Source of the DNA: SAR116 cluster bacterium AG-355-O21
GTDB taxonomy: Bacteria > Pseudomonadota > Alphaproteobacteria > Thalassobaculales > Thalassobaculaceae
Assembly (NCBI GenBank): GCA_003280605.1
Contig: QCEM01000002.1
Coordinates: 62,001 to 126,000 of the forward strand
Direction of reading: 5' to 3'
DNA length: 64,000 bases
In this document: piece by piece, positions 1 to 8,458 of the stretch
Layout of the letters: every line of letters begins with the position of its first letter
Numbering within the stretch: the first letter of the stretch is position 1
The notes under the pieces: model-generated
The model's database searches: none
What the model was told of the DNA's origin: nothing
The model's input: only the letters and a program-made list of their open reading frames with translations
Program-made: the position numbers and the translations under genes

Positions 1-2053
1 CATCTTTGAAGGCGAAATCCTTTAAATCGCAAAGCCAAGCGTCGATCTGTTTGAGGGCTGTATCTGCATCGGCACCGGCGGCAACACCGGCGACGCGGTC
101 CAGGCCTGTTTCGGCGGCTTTGACTTGAATCAATTTGGCGAGCCGCTGGCGGCGGCGGCTATCCAGCCCATCAGCCTGGACAAATTCATCGACCAAACGG
201 TCCAATTCAGCTTCTGCCTGATTAAGACCGGCCGTCAGCATCGGCGGCGGCAAGTGACCGATGGTTTGGGCGGCAATCCGGCGTTTTGCTTGTGCCGCCT
301 CACCAGGATTATTGACGATGAACGGGTAAATCACCGGTACGGCACCAAGCACGCGCTCCGGAAAACAGTTGGCTGACAATGCCACGGCTTTACCGGGTAA
401 CCACTCAAAGGTGCCATGGGCACCGACATGGATCACCGCATGACAGGCCAAATCTTGCTGCAACCAATGTCCGAAGGCCAACAGTTCATGGCGCGGTGGC
501 AGGCTTGGGTCATGGTAGTCGGCGCGGCGATCGTCGGCACGCCCACGATCAGGTGCCAAGGCGACGGTCACTTTGCCGAAACGATGGTGGCGAAAGTCTA
601 TGGCGGCCTCATCGGCGCGGCCCCAGGCATTGATGACGCTGCTGCGCACGCTGGCTGGCAGGGTTTTAAACGCTTGCGACCAGGCGCCGGCAGGCAGTGC
701 CGGTTTCGGATGGTGCAACAGATCCAGCAGCGCCCGCGGGCTGTCGGGACAATCGCTGACGGTGTAACCGGCACCGGCAAGGTCGGCCAGGATGGCCAGC
801 ACCGACTGCGGAACATCAAGGCCAACAGCGTAACCTGTTCGGCCATCGGCACCGGGATAATCGGGAATAATGAGCAAAATATTACGCTCTTTCGGCGGTG
901 TGCTTTGCAGCTTTAAAATAGCTTGTAGGCGGGCGACCACCTGGCCAATTCGGCCATGGTCAGGGCAATTTCGGGGCGGCGCAAATTGTAACGGACCGGC
1001 GTCAACGCCCGATAATGCCGGTCCGTCCTCACCAAGATCACCGTCGACGCCCTTGAAAGACAGAACACCGGCGGCAATACGGCCATCCAGTTCCGGTAAA
1101 ACCACATGCATGGCCAAATCAGCGACCCCCAAACCACGATCGCTATCCCGCCATGCCGTCGCCGGTGTGGTGGCGATCATGGCTTGCAGAACAGGCTTAC
1201 CGATTTCGCTGAAAACCGGTGCTGCGGCAGTATCTAAGCTGGCGGCGAACGCTGTTGTGGTTATGATGGCGGCGACATTAAAATGCGCTGCTGTGGCCGC
1301 AACAAAAGCCATCGCAGTGCTGTCTTTTAAGGTTGGCACAAAGATTGGTAAGCCGAAAATGCCTGCTTCTGCCAACGCTATGAGCAGGGCATCAATCGGC
1401 GCCTGATCATTGGCCAACAGGATCGAACGGTAAAAGATAATCGGTACCACAGGCGTATCGAGGCCGATTTTAGCTGCCATCTCGGCACGGTCGATGATGC
1501 CGTCAGCGGTGTGGTAGAGGCCCATTTTGGGGACGCTAAGAGCCGCCTTGGGAACAGTTTCGCTGCCTGCCAGCGCTGCCAGACGACCCAGCATGATGGC
1601 GATGTTATCGGGGCCACCTTCGCGGAAACAGGCTAAAATGGCCTCTTGTTCGGCGTCGCCGACAGTCGATAGGCGTGCTAAATCAGGATCGGCTTGTCGA
1701 CATTCACCGGGCAAAAGGATCAGCTTGATGTCGTTCTCATGCGCCAGCTTGGATAACTGCTCGCAGCCATACCGCCACCATTCATAACCACCCAGTAACC
1801 GCACCAGGATGACGCTGGCGTGGCGACCTGTGGTATCGGCCCAAAGGTCGACCGACATTGGATGGCGCAGCTCGCGAAGGGCCACCAAGCGCATGCTTGG
1901 TAGCTGATCACCGCCACTGTGATGGGCTGCGGCAATGGTGTTCAGGTCACTATCGGAGAACGATAGAACCGCAACCTTGGCCGGCGATTGGGCCAGGTCG
2001 ACAGGTTCGATGCGATCATCCAGACTGGCCGATGAGATATTGGCGATATGCAT
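1..2053 (-). CDS. cobN: Cobaltochelatase subunit CobN, N-terminal part (cut by window edge)
   Basis: Large subunit of the ATP-dependent aerobic cobaltochelatase, which inserts Co2+ into hydrogenobyrinate a,c-diamide with CobS and CobT in the cytoplasm. The frame opens at ATG 2053, three bases after the cobW stop, and stays open for 684 codons to the window edge, so about half of the usual roughly 1250-residue protein is present. CobN signatures read directly from the minus strand are LLGGYEWWRYG near residue 95, HVGAHGTFEWLPGKA around residues 540-555, and WLCDLKDFAF at the cut end. It is the third gene of a riboswitch-controlled operon with DUF1636 and cobW, consistent with cobalt delivery followed by insertion. 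The C-terminal half lies outside the window. No internal stop was found in the stretches I translated. Confidence 0.95.
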   Translation of the reverse strand, partial: MHIANISSASLDDRIEPVDLAQSPAKVAVLSFSDSDLNTIAAAHHSGGDQLPSMRLVALRELRHPMSVDLWADTTGRHASVILVRLLGGYEWWRYGCEQLSKLAHENDIKLILLPGECRQADPDLARLSTVGDAEQEAILACFREGGPDNIAIMLGRLAALAGSETVPKAALSVPKMGLYHTADGIIDRAEMAAKIGLDTPVVPIIFYRSILLANDQAPIDALLIALAEAGIFGLPIFVPTLKDSTAMAFVAATAAHFNVAAIITTTAFAASLDTAAAPVFSEIGKPVLQAMIATTPATAWRDSDRGLGVADLAMHVVLPELDGRIAAGVLSFKGVDGDLGEDGPALSGVDAGPLQFAPPRNCPDHGRIGQVVARLQAILKLQSTPPKERNILLIIPDYPGADGRTGYAVGLDVPQSVLAILADLAGAGYTVSDCPDSPRALLDLLHHPKPALPAGAWSQAFKTLPASVRSSVINAWGRADEAAIDFRHHRFGKVTVALAPDRGRADDRRADYHDPSLPPRHELLAFGHWLQQDLACHAVIHVGAHGTFEWLPGKAVALSANCFPERVLGAVPVIYPFIVNNPGEAAQAKRRIAAQTIGHLPPPMLTAGLNQAEAELDRLVDEFVQADGLDSRRRQRLAKLIQVKAAETGLDRVAGVAAGADADTALKQIDAWLCDLKDFAFKD

Positions 2054-2056
2054 CGC

Positions 2057-3094
2057 TTATGCCGCGAGCACAGCCTCGACGCGGGCGCGGTCAAGGCCGT
2101 GTAAGCCAATAACAACCAAGCGTGTGCTGCGCTGCTCATCAGCTTTCCAGGGGCGATCAAAATGGCTTTGTACGCGGGCACCGACAGCTTGCACAAGCAG
2201 CCGCATCGGCTTGCCGTCAACGTCTGCGAAACCTTTTATCCGCAGCACGTCCGGCAGCTCACCGGCAGCCGTCACGCGGGCGACAAGACTGTCGGCATCA
2301 GCTGTTGCCGCCAGCTCAACAATGAAACTGTCGAAGTCATCATGTTCGTGATCAAGGTCGTCATCATGATGGGTGCGGCGATTGTCGATGTCGGCCTCGG
2401 CGGCGGCCCCGAGGCCAAGCAAGACCTGCGCATCAATGCTGCCGGCGGCGGCCGGCACAATTTTGACGGCGCGGGCCAAATGCGCGCTGAGATGGCTTGA
2501 GGCCGCGCCAATTTGATCGGCTGAAAGCAAATCTGTTTTTGACAGGATGACCAAATCGGCGCAGGCAATTTGATCTTCAAAAACTTCTTCAATGGGATCA
2601 TCGTGATCTAAGGCATCATCAGCGGCACGCTGCTCGGCTAAGGCACCCATGTCATGGGCAACGCGGCCGTCGGCCAAGGCTTCGCCGTCGGCGACCGCAA
2701 CCACACCATCGACGGTCACACGGGCCCGCACTGCCGGCCATTTAAAGGCCTGTACCAAGGGTTTCGGCAATGCCAGGCCAGAAGTCTCAATCAAAATATG
2801 ATCGACGGCGGGCTGAAACGCGAGAATCGCTTCAAGCGCCGGTTCAAAATCATCTGCGACCGTGCAGCAAATGCAGCCATTGGCCAACTCGACGACATTT
2901 TCCTCCGGGCAGGTGTCGATGCCACAGCCTTTCAAGACCTCGCCATCGATGCCGACATCACCAAATTCATTGACGATCACGGCAAAGCGGCGACCGCCCG
3001 GGTTTTCCAAGAGGTGGCGAATCAGCGTGGTTTTACCGGAGCCAAGAAAGCCGGTAACAATGGTGCAGGGAATGCGAGAAACGGCCACGCTCAT
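2057..3094 (-). CDS. cobW: CobW family GTPase / cobalt chaperone
   Basis: A 345-residue G3E-family P-loop GTPase that acts as a metal chaperone in aerobic cobalamin synthesis. Visible motifs are the Walker A GFLGSGKTT near the N-terminus, the CxCC metal site in NGCICCTVADDF near residue 75, and a His/Asp-rich linker (HHDDDLDHEHDD, around residue 242) that is typical of CobW and may hold metal. The C-terminal CobW_C domain follows. The start overlaps the DUF1636 stop by four bases, and the stop is three bases before cobN, so the three genes are very probably co-translated. With cobN next to it, a role in passing cobalt to the chelatase is more likely than the zinc roles of other G3E members. 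Confidence 0.95.
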   Translation of the reverse strand: MSVAVSRIPCTIVTGFLGSGKTTLIRHLLENPGGRRFAVIVNEFGDVGIDGEVLKGCGIDTCPEENVVELANGCICCTVADDFEPALEAILAFQPAVDHILIETSGLALPKPLVQAFKWPAVRARVTVDGVVAVADGEALADGRVAHDMGALAEQRAADDALDHDDPIEEVFEDQIACADLVILSKTDLLSADQIGAASSHLSAHLARAVKIVPAAAGSIDAQVLLGLGAAAEADIDNRRTHHDDDLDHEHDDFDSFIVELAATADADSLVARVTAAGELPDVLRIKGFADVDGKPMRLLVQAVGARVQSHFDRPWKADEQRSTRLVVIGLHGLDRARVEAVLAA

Positions 3095-3507
3095 GAGATG
3101 TCATCCTGTTTGCTTGGTAAAGGGGGGATGCGGGCAATCATTTTGCCTTTCAGGCTGTCAGGCCGACCGCGCAACGGCAGCCGACCATTTTCGGCGTTGC
3201 CTAAAAGCTCACCCGCCGCCAGCAGGTCCGCAGCACTTGCGACGGTCAGCGCGCCGAAGACATATGTCCAGCTGCCGGTGGCGGCAACGGCAGCACTTAA
3301 ACCGCGATTACAATTGCCCAAACAGCTTACCGCCGAAATCGACAGGTTGCGCTGTTGATTTGCGCTGCGTGCAGCTTCGATGGCGACGGCCGCGGACAGC
3401 ACGGCGCCTGGTCGTGGCTGTGCCGGGTCATGACGATCTGCGCGGCATGTTTTACAAACTAAGACACTCACCAGCGGCGATGCCGCGACTTTGTCCGGAG
3501 CGTTCAC
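3091..3507 (-). CDS. DUF1636 family metal-binding protein
   Basis: A 138-residue protein of the DUF1636 family, which usually sits beside cobW in Alphaproteobacteria. It has a thioredoxin-like ferredoxin pattern: a CKTC pair near residue 18 (LVCKTCRADRHD) and a second pair in SAVSCLGNCNRG near residue 80, four cysteines that could hold a [2Fe-2S] cluster or another metal. It is the first gene after the cobalamin riboswitch, and its last bases overlap the cobW start. The biochemical role is not established. From the context it probably helps cobalt handling or the redox step around chelation. The family assignment is from pattern and neighbourhood. Confidence 0.85.
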   Translation of the reverse strand: MNAPDKVAASPLVSVLVCKTCRADRHDPAQPRPGAVLSAAVAIEAARSANQQRNLSISAVSCLGNCNRGLSAAVAATGSWTYVFGALTVASAADLLAAGELLGNAENGRLPLRGRPDSLKGKMIARIPPLPSKQDDIS

Positions 3508-3861
3508 ATCATCCTCCCCGACCTGTTGTCCCGCAGGCGATATGGGTTTCAGGTGACGGCAGGTCTCCTGGCTCGCGGCTCTGCGCCGACCTTCACCAAG
3601 TGCGCTTGGTGGCGGCCGGCAGAAGGATTTGCCGCTTACAGTTGCGGGTACAGCCGAGGCCCTTCACCTCGTTCCCTTTTCACCGCCCGAAGGCGGCACC
3701 GTCGACGTCAGTTGTAGTGGACAGAAGGATGCCGAGTCAATCAAGCGATACTATTCTAAAAGCGTCGTTACGGGTCGGTTGATCAGGATTGCGTGAGGCA
3801 ATTTTTTCGTTATTGTGAGGCCAGAAGCAGCAAAAAAAACCATAGCGTAGGGAGATAGACG
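3508..3861. other. Divergent leader/promoter region between cob operon and cbtBA
   Basis: This 354-base gap holds the minus-strand cobalamin riboswitch (about 3545-3708) and, beyond it, about 150 bases that must carry both the leftward cob promoter and the rightward cbtB promoter. An AGGGAGATAG ribosome site precedes cbtB. I see no second aptamer on the plus strand, so cbtBA does not appear to have its own riboswitch here. Confidence 0.7.
3545..3708 (-). promoter_or_regulatory. Cobalamin (AdoCbl) riboswitch
   Basis: On the minus strand the leader of the DUF1636-cobW-cobN operon carries the conserved cobalamin aptamer blocks in order: a GGTGCC region with GAAAAGGGAAC, then the B12 box region GGCTGTACCCGCAACTGT, the GCCACCAAG..CTTGGTG stem, and the closing GAGCCAGGAGACCTGCC. 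It lies about 40 bases upstream of the first gene, so bound cobalamin should turn the operon off, probably at translation because no clear terminator is visible. Edges are approximate. Confidence 0.95.
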
Positions 3862-4038
3862 ATGGACGCGATTGCGCAGACTGCCAGCATTGATACCGCG
3901 CGGAGCCGAACATTAGCGCTCGCCGCCGCTGGTTTCTTAGGCTTGTTCATTATCGGCGTTGCTGGTTTTGCAAATATTCATGCGGTCCATAATGCGGGTC
4001 ACGATTACCGGCATTCGATGGCATTTCCGTGCCATTAA
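3862..4038 (+). CDS. cbtB: Cobalt transporter subunit CbtB
   Basis: A 58-residue protein matching the CbtB family (about 60 residues). It has a short cytoplasmic N-terminus, one hydrophobic membrane segment (LALAAAGFLGLFIIGVAGF, residues 23-41) and the diagnostic His-rich tail with HNAGHDYRHSMAFPCH at the very end. CbtA and CbtB together form a predicted cobalt uptake system found beside B12 synthesis genes. The start ATG has a good site (AGGGAGATAGACG) ahead of it, and cbtA follows after 36 bases. The histidines and the final cysteine are the likely metal ligands. Confidence 0.93.
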   Translation: MDAIAQTASIDTARSRTLALAAAGFLGLFIIGVAGFANIHAVHNAGHDYRHSMAFPCH

Positions 4039-4074
4039 CCGCCTTGCGCCCCGGCTCCCTGTCGGCAGGTTAAG

Positions 4075-4800
4075 ATGGCCTTGTTCCGCAATTTAATATT
4101 GACCGCTGTTCTTGTCGGGTTGATTGCCGGCCTGCTTTCGGCGGCCTTGCAAGAATTCTTAACCACCCCCTTAGTGATTCAAGCAGAACAGATTGAAAGC
4201 CGGTTGCCGGCCCCTGCGGCGACCGCGCCTGCCCATGATGACGGTCACCATCATGGGCCAGGATGGGCCCCCGCGGATGGTCTTGAGCGACAGGTTTTCA
4301 CCGTGCTTGCAAGCCTTGTTGGGACGATCGGCTTTGCGCTGATCATGCTGGTTGCGGCCGAACTTGCAGGTGGTTTGCGCAATTGGCGTCACGGTCTTGC
4401 TTGGGGCGTCGCAGGGTTTTTCATCTTTGTGCTCGCGCCCAGTCTTGGGCTGCCGCCGGAACTGCCAGCCATGCCGGCAGCCGATCTTGTGGCGCGGCAA
4501 GCATGGTGGCTGGCAACGGCGGCGGCAACAGCCGTCGGCATTGCCCTTTTGGTGTTCACGGAAAGTTTGGTATTGGCGGTTTTCGCGGTGATTGTGTTGG
4601 TTGCACCGCATTTGATCGGGGCACCGCATCCAGATGATTTAACTTCCCCGATTCCAGCCGCCCTGCATCAGCTGTTTGTGGTCCGCGTGACCATGGTGAG
4701 TTTCATTTTCTGGATCGTGCTGGGCAGTTTGGCAGGGGCATTTGCACCGCGTTTTCTTGCCCGTGATGAACTGCCGGCGGCAACCGCTAGGGTGAATTAA
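4075..4800 (+). CDS. cbtA: Cobalt transporter subunit CbtA
   Basis: A 241-residue integral membrane protein of the CbtA family, partner of CbtB in predicted cobalt uptake. An N-terminal membrane segment (FRNLILTAVLVGLIAGLLS) is followed by a His-rich loop HDDGHHHG near residue 57 that could collect metal, then about four more hydrophobic segments and a polar tail. The gene follows cbtB in the same direction. Its last 14 bases overlap the 3' end of the convergent GntR gene, so the two transcripts run into each other. The position beside cobW/cobN supports cobalt as the substrate. Confidence 0.9.
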   Translation: MALFRNLILTAVLVGLIAGLLSAALQEFLTTPLVIQAEQIESRLPAPAATAPAHDDGHHHGPGWAPADGLERQVFTVLASLVGTIGFALIMLVAAELAGGLRNWRHGLAWGVAGFFIFVLAPSLGLPPELPAMPAADLVARQAWWLATAAATAVGIALLVFTESLVLAVFAVIVLVAPHLIGAPHPDDLTSPIPAALHQLFVVRVTMVSFIFWIVLGSLAGAFAPRFLARDELPAATARVN

Positions 4801-5491
4801 ACCCCAGTTTCAAGCGGGCGCGCTGGGCGCCTTGCATGTGGGCACGGGCGGCAGCTTCGGCTTCATCGGCTGCATTCGCCCAAATCGCCTCGACGATTGC
4901 TCGATGTTCCGCCAGCGCTGCCGCAGGTCGACCGGCGATGTCATACGTGGTGGTTGGCAACAGCGCCAAAGCGGTGCTGAGGGAATCTAAGGTTTGCAGC
5001 AAATATCGATTATGTGACGCCCGATAAATACAGGCATGAAAGGCGCGGTTGCCGTCGGCGCTGGCGGCGGCATCGTCTAAGGTTGCTTCGGCGGCCCGTA
5101 AATGTGCTTGCAGGGTTGCGATTTCGTCATCCGTTGCAAATTGTGCCGCCAAGCGCGCGGCCATGCCTTCCAGCTCGATACGAATGGCGTATAGCTCGAT
5201 AATCTGTTGCCGACTGAGGGTGGTTACCGTCATCCCGGCATGCGGCGTTGCCTGTGCCAGGCCATCGGCTTCAAGGCGTTTTAAAGCCTCACGAACAGGG
5301 GTGCGACTAACCCCCAACCAGGCAGCAATCTCGACCTCACGTAAGCGGGTGCCGGGCTGCAAGCGACCGGTTTGGATGGCGGCCGTCAATTGGGCGTAGA
5401 CATGCTGCCCGCGCGACGTCTCGGCAGACCGAGGCGGATCGGTGGTGATGTCTGTTGGCCATGCTTTTGGCAGGGCTTCAAGTTTGTTCAT
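4787..5491 (-). CDS. GntR family transcriptional regulator, FCD domain
   Basis: A 234-residue GntR/FadR-subfamily repressor. Residues about 15-80 form the winged helix (QPGTRLREVEIAAWLGVSR, then TPVREALKRLEADGL), and residues about 90-220 form the all-helical FCD ligand domain. I chose the ATG at 5491 rather than the upstream in-frame start at 5554 because the longer version would put the palindromic operator (5526-5547) inside the coding region and adds a stretch unlike the family. The gene diverges from the ThDP decarboxylase operon at 5671, so it most likely controls that operon and itself, with a small organic acid as ligand. The ligand cannot be read from sequence. Confidence 0.9.
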   Translation of the reverse strand: MNKLEALPKAWPTDITTDPPRSAETSRGQHVYAQLTAAIQTGRLQPGTRLREVEIAAWLGVSRTPVREALKRLEADGLAQATPHAGMTVTTLSRQQIIELYAIRIELEGMAARLAAQFATDDEIATLQAHLRAAEATLDDAAASADGNRAFHACIYRASHNRYLLQTLDSLSTALALLPTTTYDIAGRPAAALAEHRAIVEAIWANAADEAEAAARAHMQGAQRARLKLGFNSP

Positions 5492-5525
5492 CGGCTGGCC
5501 CTTATGGCAGCTATTTGCCAAAATG

Positions 5526-5547
5526 ATTGTATACAAAAAAATACAAT
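5526..5547. promoter_or_regulatory. Palindromic GntR-type operator
   Basis: A perfect ten-base palindrome TTGTATACAA (5527-5536) lies inside a wider inverted repeat ATTGTAT-N8-ATACAAT, 35 bases upstream of the chosen gntR start and in the divergent intergenic region. FadR/FCD regulators typically bind TTGTATACAA-like sites, so this is probably the autoregulatory and operon operator. Confidence 0.7.
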
Positions 5548-5670
5548 CCACCAACCGCAGTCTAGGCGGGATGTGAAAGGAACGTTCAACACGGGCTTTT
5601 TCAACGAAAAAGATTGATCCGGAGCAGCTTTTTTTGCATACATGACCGGGGATTATGGAAAGGAACCGTG

Positions 5671-6189
5671 ATGAGTGAGCCCGCCGTCGATTGGCCGAAC
5701 CAGCTGTATGACTGTTTGCGCGCCCATGAGGTAACGATCTTCGGCCATGTGCCGGACGCGGGTCATAAGGTCTTGATCAACCGCGCTTATGCCGATCCTG
5801 CCGCGCAATCAATTGGTTTGACCATCGAATCTGAAGGTATCGGCTTGCTTGCCGGCGCGCATTTGGGTGGTCAACGTGCGGTGCTGGCGATGCAGTCCAG
5901 TGGCGTCGGCAACTGTATCAACCTGCTCTCGCTGATCCAGATCGCGCAATTCCCGTTCGTGGCTTTGGTCAGCATGCGCGGCGATTTTGGCGAGCAGAAT
6001 GCGTGGCAATACCCGATGGGGCAAGCAACCGAGGCGACGTTACAGGCAATGAATGTGCGCTGCTATTGGGTGCATCAGCCTGACGATGTGGTGCCGACGG
6101 TCACCGCTGCCGTGAACGCGGCCTATGCAGCCAATCAAGCAACCGCGGTGCTGTTGTCACAGAAACTCATTGGCGCAAAGCCGTTTTAA
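5671..6189 (+). CDS. Split ThDP decarboxylase, alpha subunit (sulfopyruvate/phosphonopyruvate decarboxylase-like)
   Basis: A 172-residue pyrimidine-binding half of a thiamine-diphosphate decarboxylase, resembling ComD (sulfopyruvate decarboxylase alpha) and phosphonopyruvate decarboxylase alpha. The ThDP-activating glutamate is in TIESEGIGLLAGAHLGG near residue 53, and SSGVGNCINLLSL near residue 77 is the usual helix. It starts at ATG 5671 after GGAAAGGAACCG. The partner beta subunit follows after 22 bases. The expected reaction is non-oxidative decarboxylation of a 3-substituted pyruvate to the aldehyde. Sulfopyruvate is the closest named substrate, but phosphonopyruvate or another 2-oxoacid is equally possible. 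Confidence 0.85.
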   Translation: MSEPAVDWPNQLYDCLRAHEVTIFGHVPDAGHKVLINRAYADPAAQSIGLTIESEGIGLLAGAHLGGQRAVLAMQSSGVGNCINLLSLIQIAQFPFVALVSMRGDFGEQNAWQYPMGQATEATLQAMNVRCYWVHQPDDVVPTVTAAVNAAYAANQATAVLLSQKLIGAKPF

Positions 6190-6211
6190 GCCGCGCGTGG
6201 AGGAACAGTTA

Positions 6212-6802
6212 ATGGAACAAGCAAGCCCGCGGGTCCTCGATCGCAAGCACGCCGTCCCGAAAATTATCGGTGACCCGAACGATTTTCTCATCATTTCCGG
6301 CCTTGCCGGAACCGGAAAGGATGTTGGCCATTTGAGCCAAGAGGCAGGCATTCAATTTCTCATGACAGGGGCGATGGGTGCGGCCTGTATGACAGGATTT
6401 GGGTTAGCGTTGGCGCAGCCCGAACGCCGGGTATTGGTGGTCACCGGTGATGCCGAGTTATTGATGGGGGTTGGCGCACTGGCGACCATCGGCGCAGAAC
6501 AGCCAAGCAATTTGGCGATTGTCTGTGTTGATAACGGCCATAATGGTGAAACCGGATATCAGCCAAGCCATACCAATAAAGGTGTCGATCTTGAAATGAT
6601 CGCTCGCGGCGCAGGCATCCAAATTACCCGTACCGTGTCGACGGAAGATCAATTAGATGATGCGTCGCGGGCCATTCGCGAGGGTAACGGGCCGGCGTTT
6701 ATTTGGGCCCGTGTCAACACGGATCCACCGCCGGTTTATAAGCGCAATCTTGATGCGGTCGAATGCAAGCTGCTGTTTCGCCGCCGCTTGCTTGGGCAGT
6801 AA
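6212..6802 (+). CDS. Split ThDP decarboxylase, beta subunit (ComE-like)
   Basis: A 196-residue diphosphate-binding half that pairs with the gene just upstream. The ThDP motif is visible as GDAELLMG followed about 25 residues later by DNGHNGETGYQ, which fits the GDG...N pattern with Ala in the third position. The start at ATG 6212 has an AGGA site. An in-frame start at 6125 would overlap the alpha gene by more than 60 bases and is less likely. The two halves together make one decarboxylase site at the subunit interface. The operon continues into a flavoprotein and an aminotransferase, which suggests a catabolic route from an amino acid to an aldehyde. Confidence 0.86.
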   Translation: MEQASPRVLDRKHAVPKIIGDPNDFLIISGLAGTGKDVGHLSQEAGIQFLMTGAMGAACMTGFGLALAQPERRVLVVTGDAELLMGVGALATIGAEQPSNLAIVCVDNGHNGETGYQPSHTNKGVDLEMIARGAGIQITRTVSTEDQLDDASRAIREGNGPAFIWARVNTDPPPVYKRNLDAVECKLLFRRRLLGQ

Positions 6803-6884
6803 TAAGACATAGGTATTTGACATGGCGGGGTGTCGGCACAGCCGATTAGCCCGCATATTTCTGCGATCAAAGGACGAAGAAAAC

Positions 6885-8372
6885 ATGAATGAAGACTATG
6901 ATGTGATCGTTGTCGGTGCAGGCAACGCCGCCATGTGTGCTGCGATGTCGGCCCATGAGCAAGGGGCCAAAGTGGTCATCTTAGAGCGGGCACCGGAAGA
7001 CGAGGCGGGCGGCAATTCGCGTTACACCGCCGGGGCGATGCGGTTTGCACATAATGGCCTGCAAGATATTGCGACGCTGGTTGATCTGACCGATGAGGAA
7101 ATCGAAACCAGCGATTTCGGTACCTATACCACCGATCAATATTACGATGACATGTTCCGAGTGACTCAATACCGGACCGATCCGCAGCTTTGTGAAACGC
7201 TGGTAACACAGTCGCTGGAAACAGCCCAGTGGATGCGCTCAAAAGGCATGCGCTTCATGCCGATGTATAACCGCCAAGCCTTCAAAGTTGACGGTAAAAT
7301 GAAGTTCTGGGGCGGCCTGGTACTGGAATATTGGGGCGGCGGTCATGGGATTTGGGAAATGCAGTCAAAGATCGCCGCTGATCTTGGCATTCCGGTGTTG
7401 TTTGAGCATCGCGCCATTGAGTTGATCTATGATCATGAGCGGGTGCGCGGCGTGAAAGTAAAGCATCAAGGGAAAGTGCAAGAAATGTTTGCCAAATCCG
7501 TGGTCCTCGCGGCCGGCGGTTTTGAAAGCAATTCCGATTGGCGGACGCGTTATCTTGGCCCTGGTTGGGATTTGGTGAAAGTCCGCGGCACCCGTCACAA
7601 TATGGGTGAAGGCATTAAAATGGCACTTGATATCGGTGCCATGCCCTATGGTAACTGGTCCGGCTGTCATGCGGTCGGGTGGGATTTGAACGCTCCTGAA
7701 TTTGGCGATCTCAGCGTCGGGGATAACTTCCAAAAACACTCCTATCCGCTCGGTTTGATTATCAATGCCGAAGGCAAGCGCTTTGTTGATGAAGGTGCCG
7801 ACTTCCGTAATTATACCTATGCTAAATATGGCCGGGAGATTTTATCGCAACCAGGACAGTTCGCCTGGCAAATTTTTGACAGCAAGGTGCTGCCACTGCT
7901 GCGCGATGAATACCGTATTCGGCGGATGACCAAGGTACAGGCCAATACACTTGAAGAATTGGTCACCAAGTTAGAAGGTGTTGATGCCGAGCAAGCCTTG
8001 CGCACCTTGAAGGAATATAACGCGGCGGTGCAGACCGATGTCAGGTTTAACCCAGCGGTGCTTGATGGTCGCGGTACCAAGGGCTTGGAAGTGCCAAAGT
8101 CGAACTGGGCAAACGTTCTTGATGAAGCCCCCTATGAAGCCTATGCCATCACCTGCGGGGTGACCTTTACCTTTGGTGGATTGCGGATTGATGAACATGG
8201 CGGCGTCGTTGACACCGACATGCAAGCCATTCCCGGGCTATATGCGGCCGGTGAATTGGTCGGCGGGTTGTTTTACTTCAACTATGCCGGTGGTACCGGC
8301 TTGATGAGCGGCGCGGTCTTTGGCCGGCAGGCAGGTAAGTCAGCGGCGATGGCGGCTCAAATGGCCAGCTAA
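6885..8372 (+). CDS. FAD-dependent oxidoreductase, tricarballylate dehydrogenase TcuA-like
   Basis: A 495-residue flavoprotein of the fumarate reductase/succinate dehydrogenase flavoprotein family (FAD_binding_2), closest in layout to TcuA, which oxidises tricarballylate to cis-aconitate. It has the N-terminal dinucleotide fold VIVVGAGNAAMCAA, the GGNSRYTAGAMR substrate-side loop, a second FAD strand VVLAAGGFESN and the C-terminal IPGLYAAGELVGG / NYAGGTGLMSG motifs. ATG 6885 is preceded by AAAGGACGAAG. The earlier in-frame start adds 21 residues before the Rossmann strand and is unlikely. It sits third in the GntR-controlled operon, so its natural substrate may be an organic acid made or used with the decarboxylase rather than tricarballylate. 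Confidence 0.85.
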   Translation: MNEDYDVIVVGAGNAAMCAAMSAHEQGAKVVILERAPEDEAGGNSRYTAGAMRFAHNGLQDIATLVDLTDEEIETSDFGTYTTDQYYDDMFRVTQYRTDPQLCETLVTQSLETAQWMRSKGMRFMPMYNRQAFKVDGKMKFWGGLVLEYWGGGHGIWEMQSKIAADLGIPVLFEHRAIELIYDHERVRGVKVKHQGKVQEMFAKSVVLAAGGFESNSDWRTRYLGPGWDLVKVRGTRHNMGEGIKMALDIGAMPYGNWSGCHAVGWDLNAPEFGDLSVGDNFQKHSYPLGLIINAEGKRFVDEGADFRNYTYAKYGREILSQPGQFAWQIFDSKVLPLLRDEYRIRRMTKVQANTLEELVTKLEGVDAEQALRTLKEYNAAVQTDVRFNPAVLDGRGTKGLEVPKSNWANVLDEAPYEAYAITCGVTFTFGGLRIDEHGGVVDTDMQAIPGLYAAGELVGGLFYFNYAGGTGLMSGAVFGRQAGKSAAMAAQMAS

Positions 8373-8458
8373 AGGGCAAAAAATTTGGTGGTTTGCGGGC
8401 GGCTCTCAAGGACCTATTCTAGGGCCTTGACTGCTGCTGCAATGGATCGAGAAATCAA

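Noticed and set aside
2862..3782. Long plus-strand frame across cobW, DUF1636 and the riboswitch
   Set aside because: It is antisense to two well-supported genes and an RNA element, and its composition (His/Arg/Pro-rich) is that of a shadow frame.
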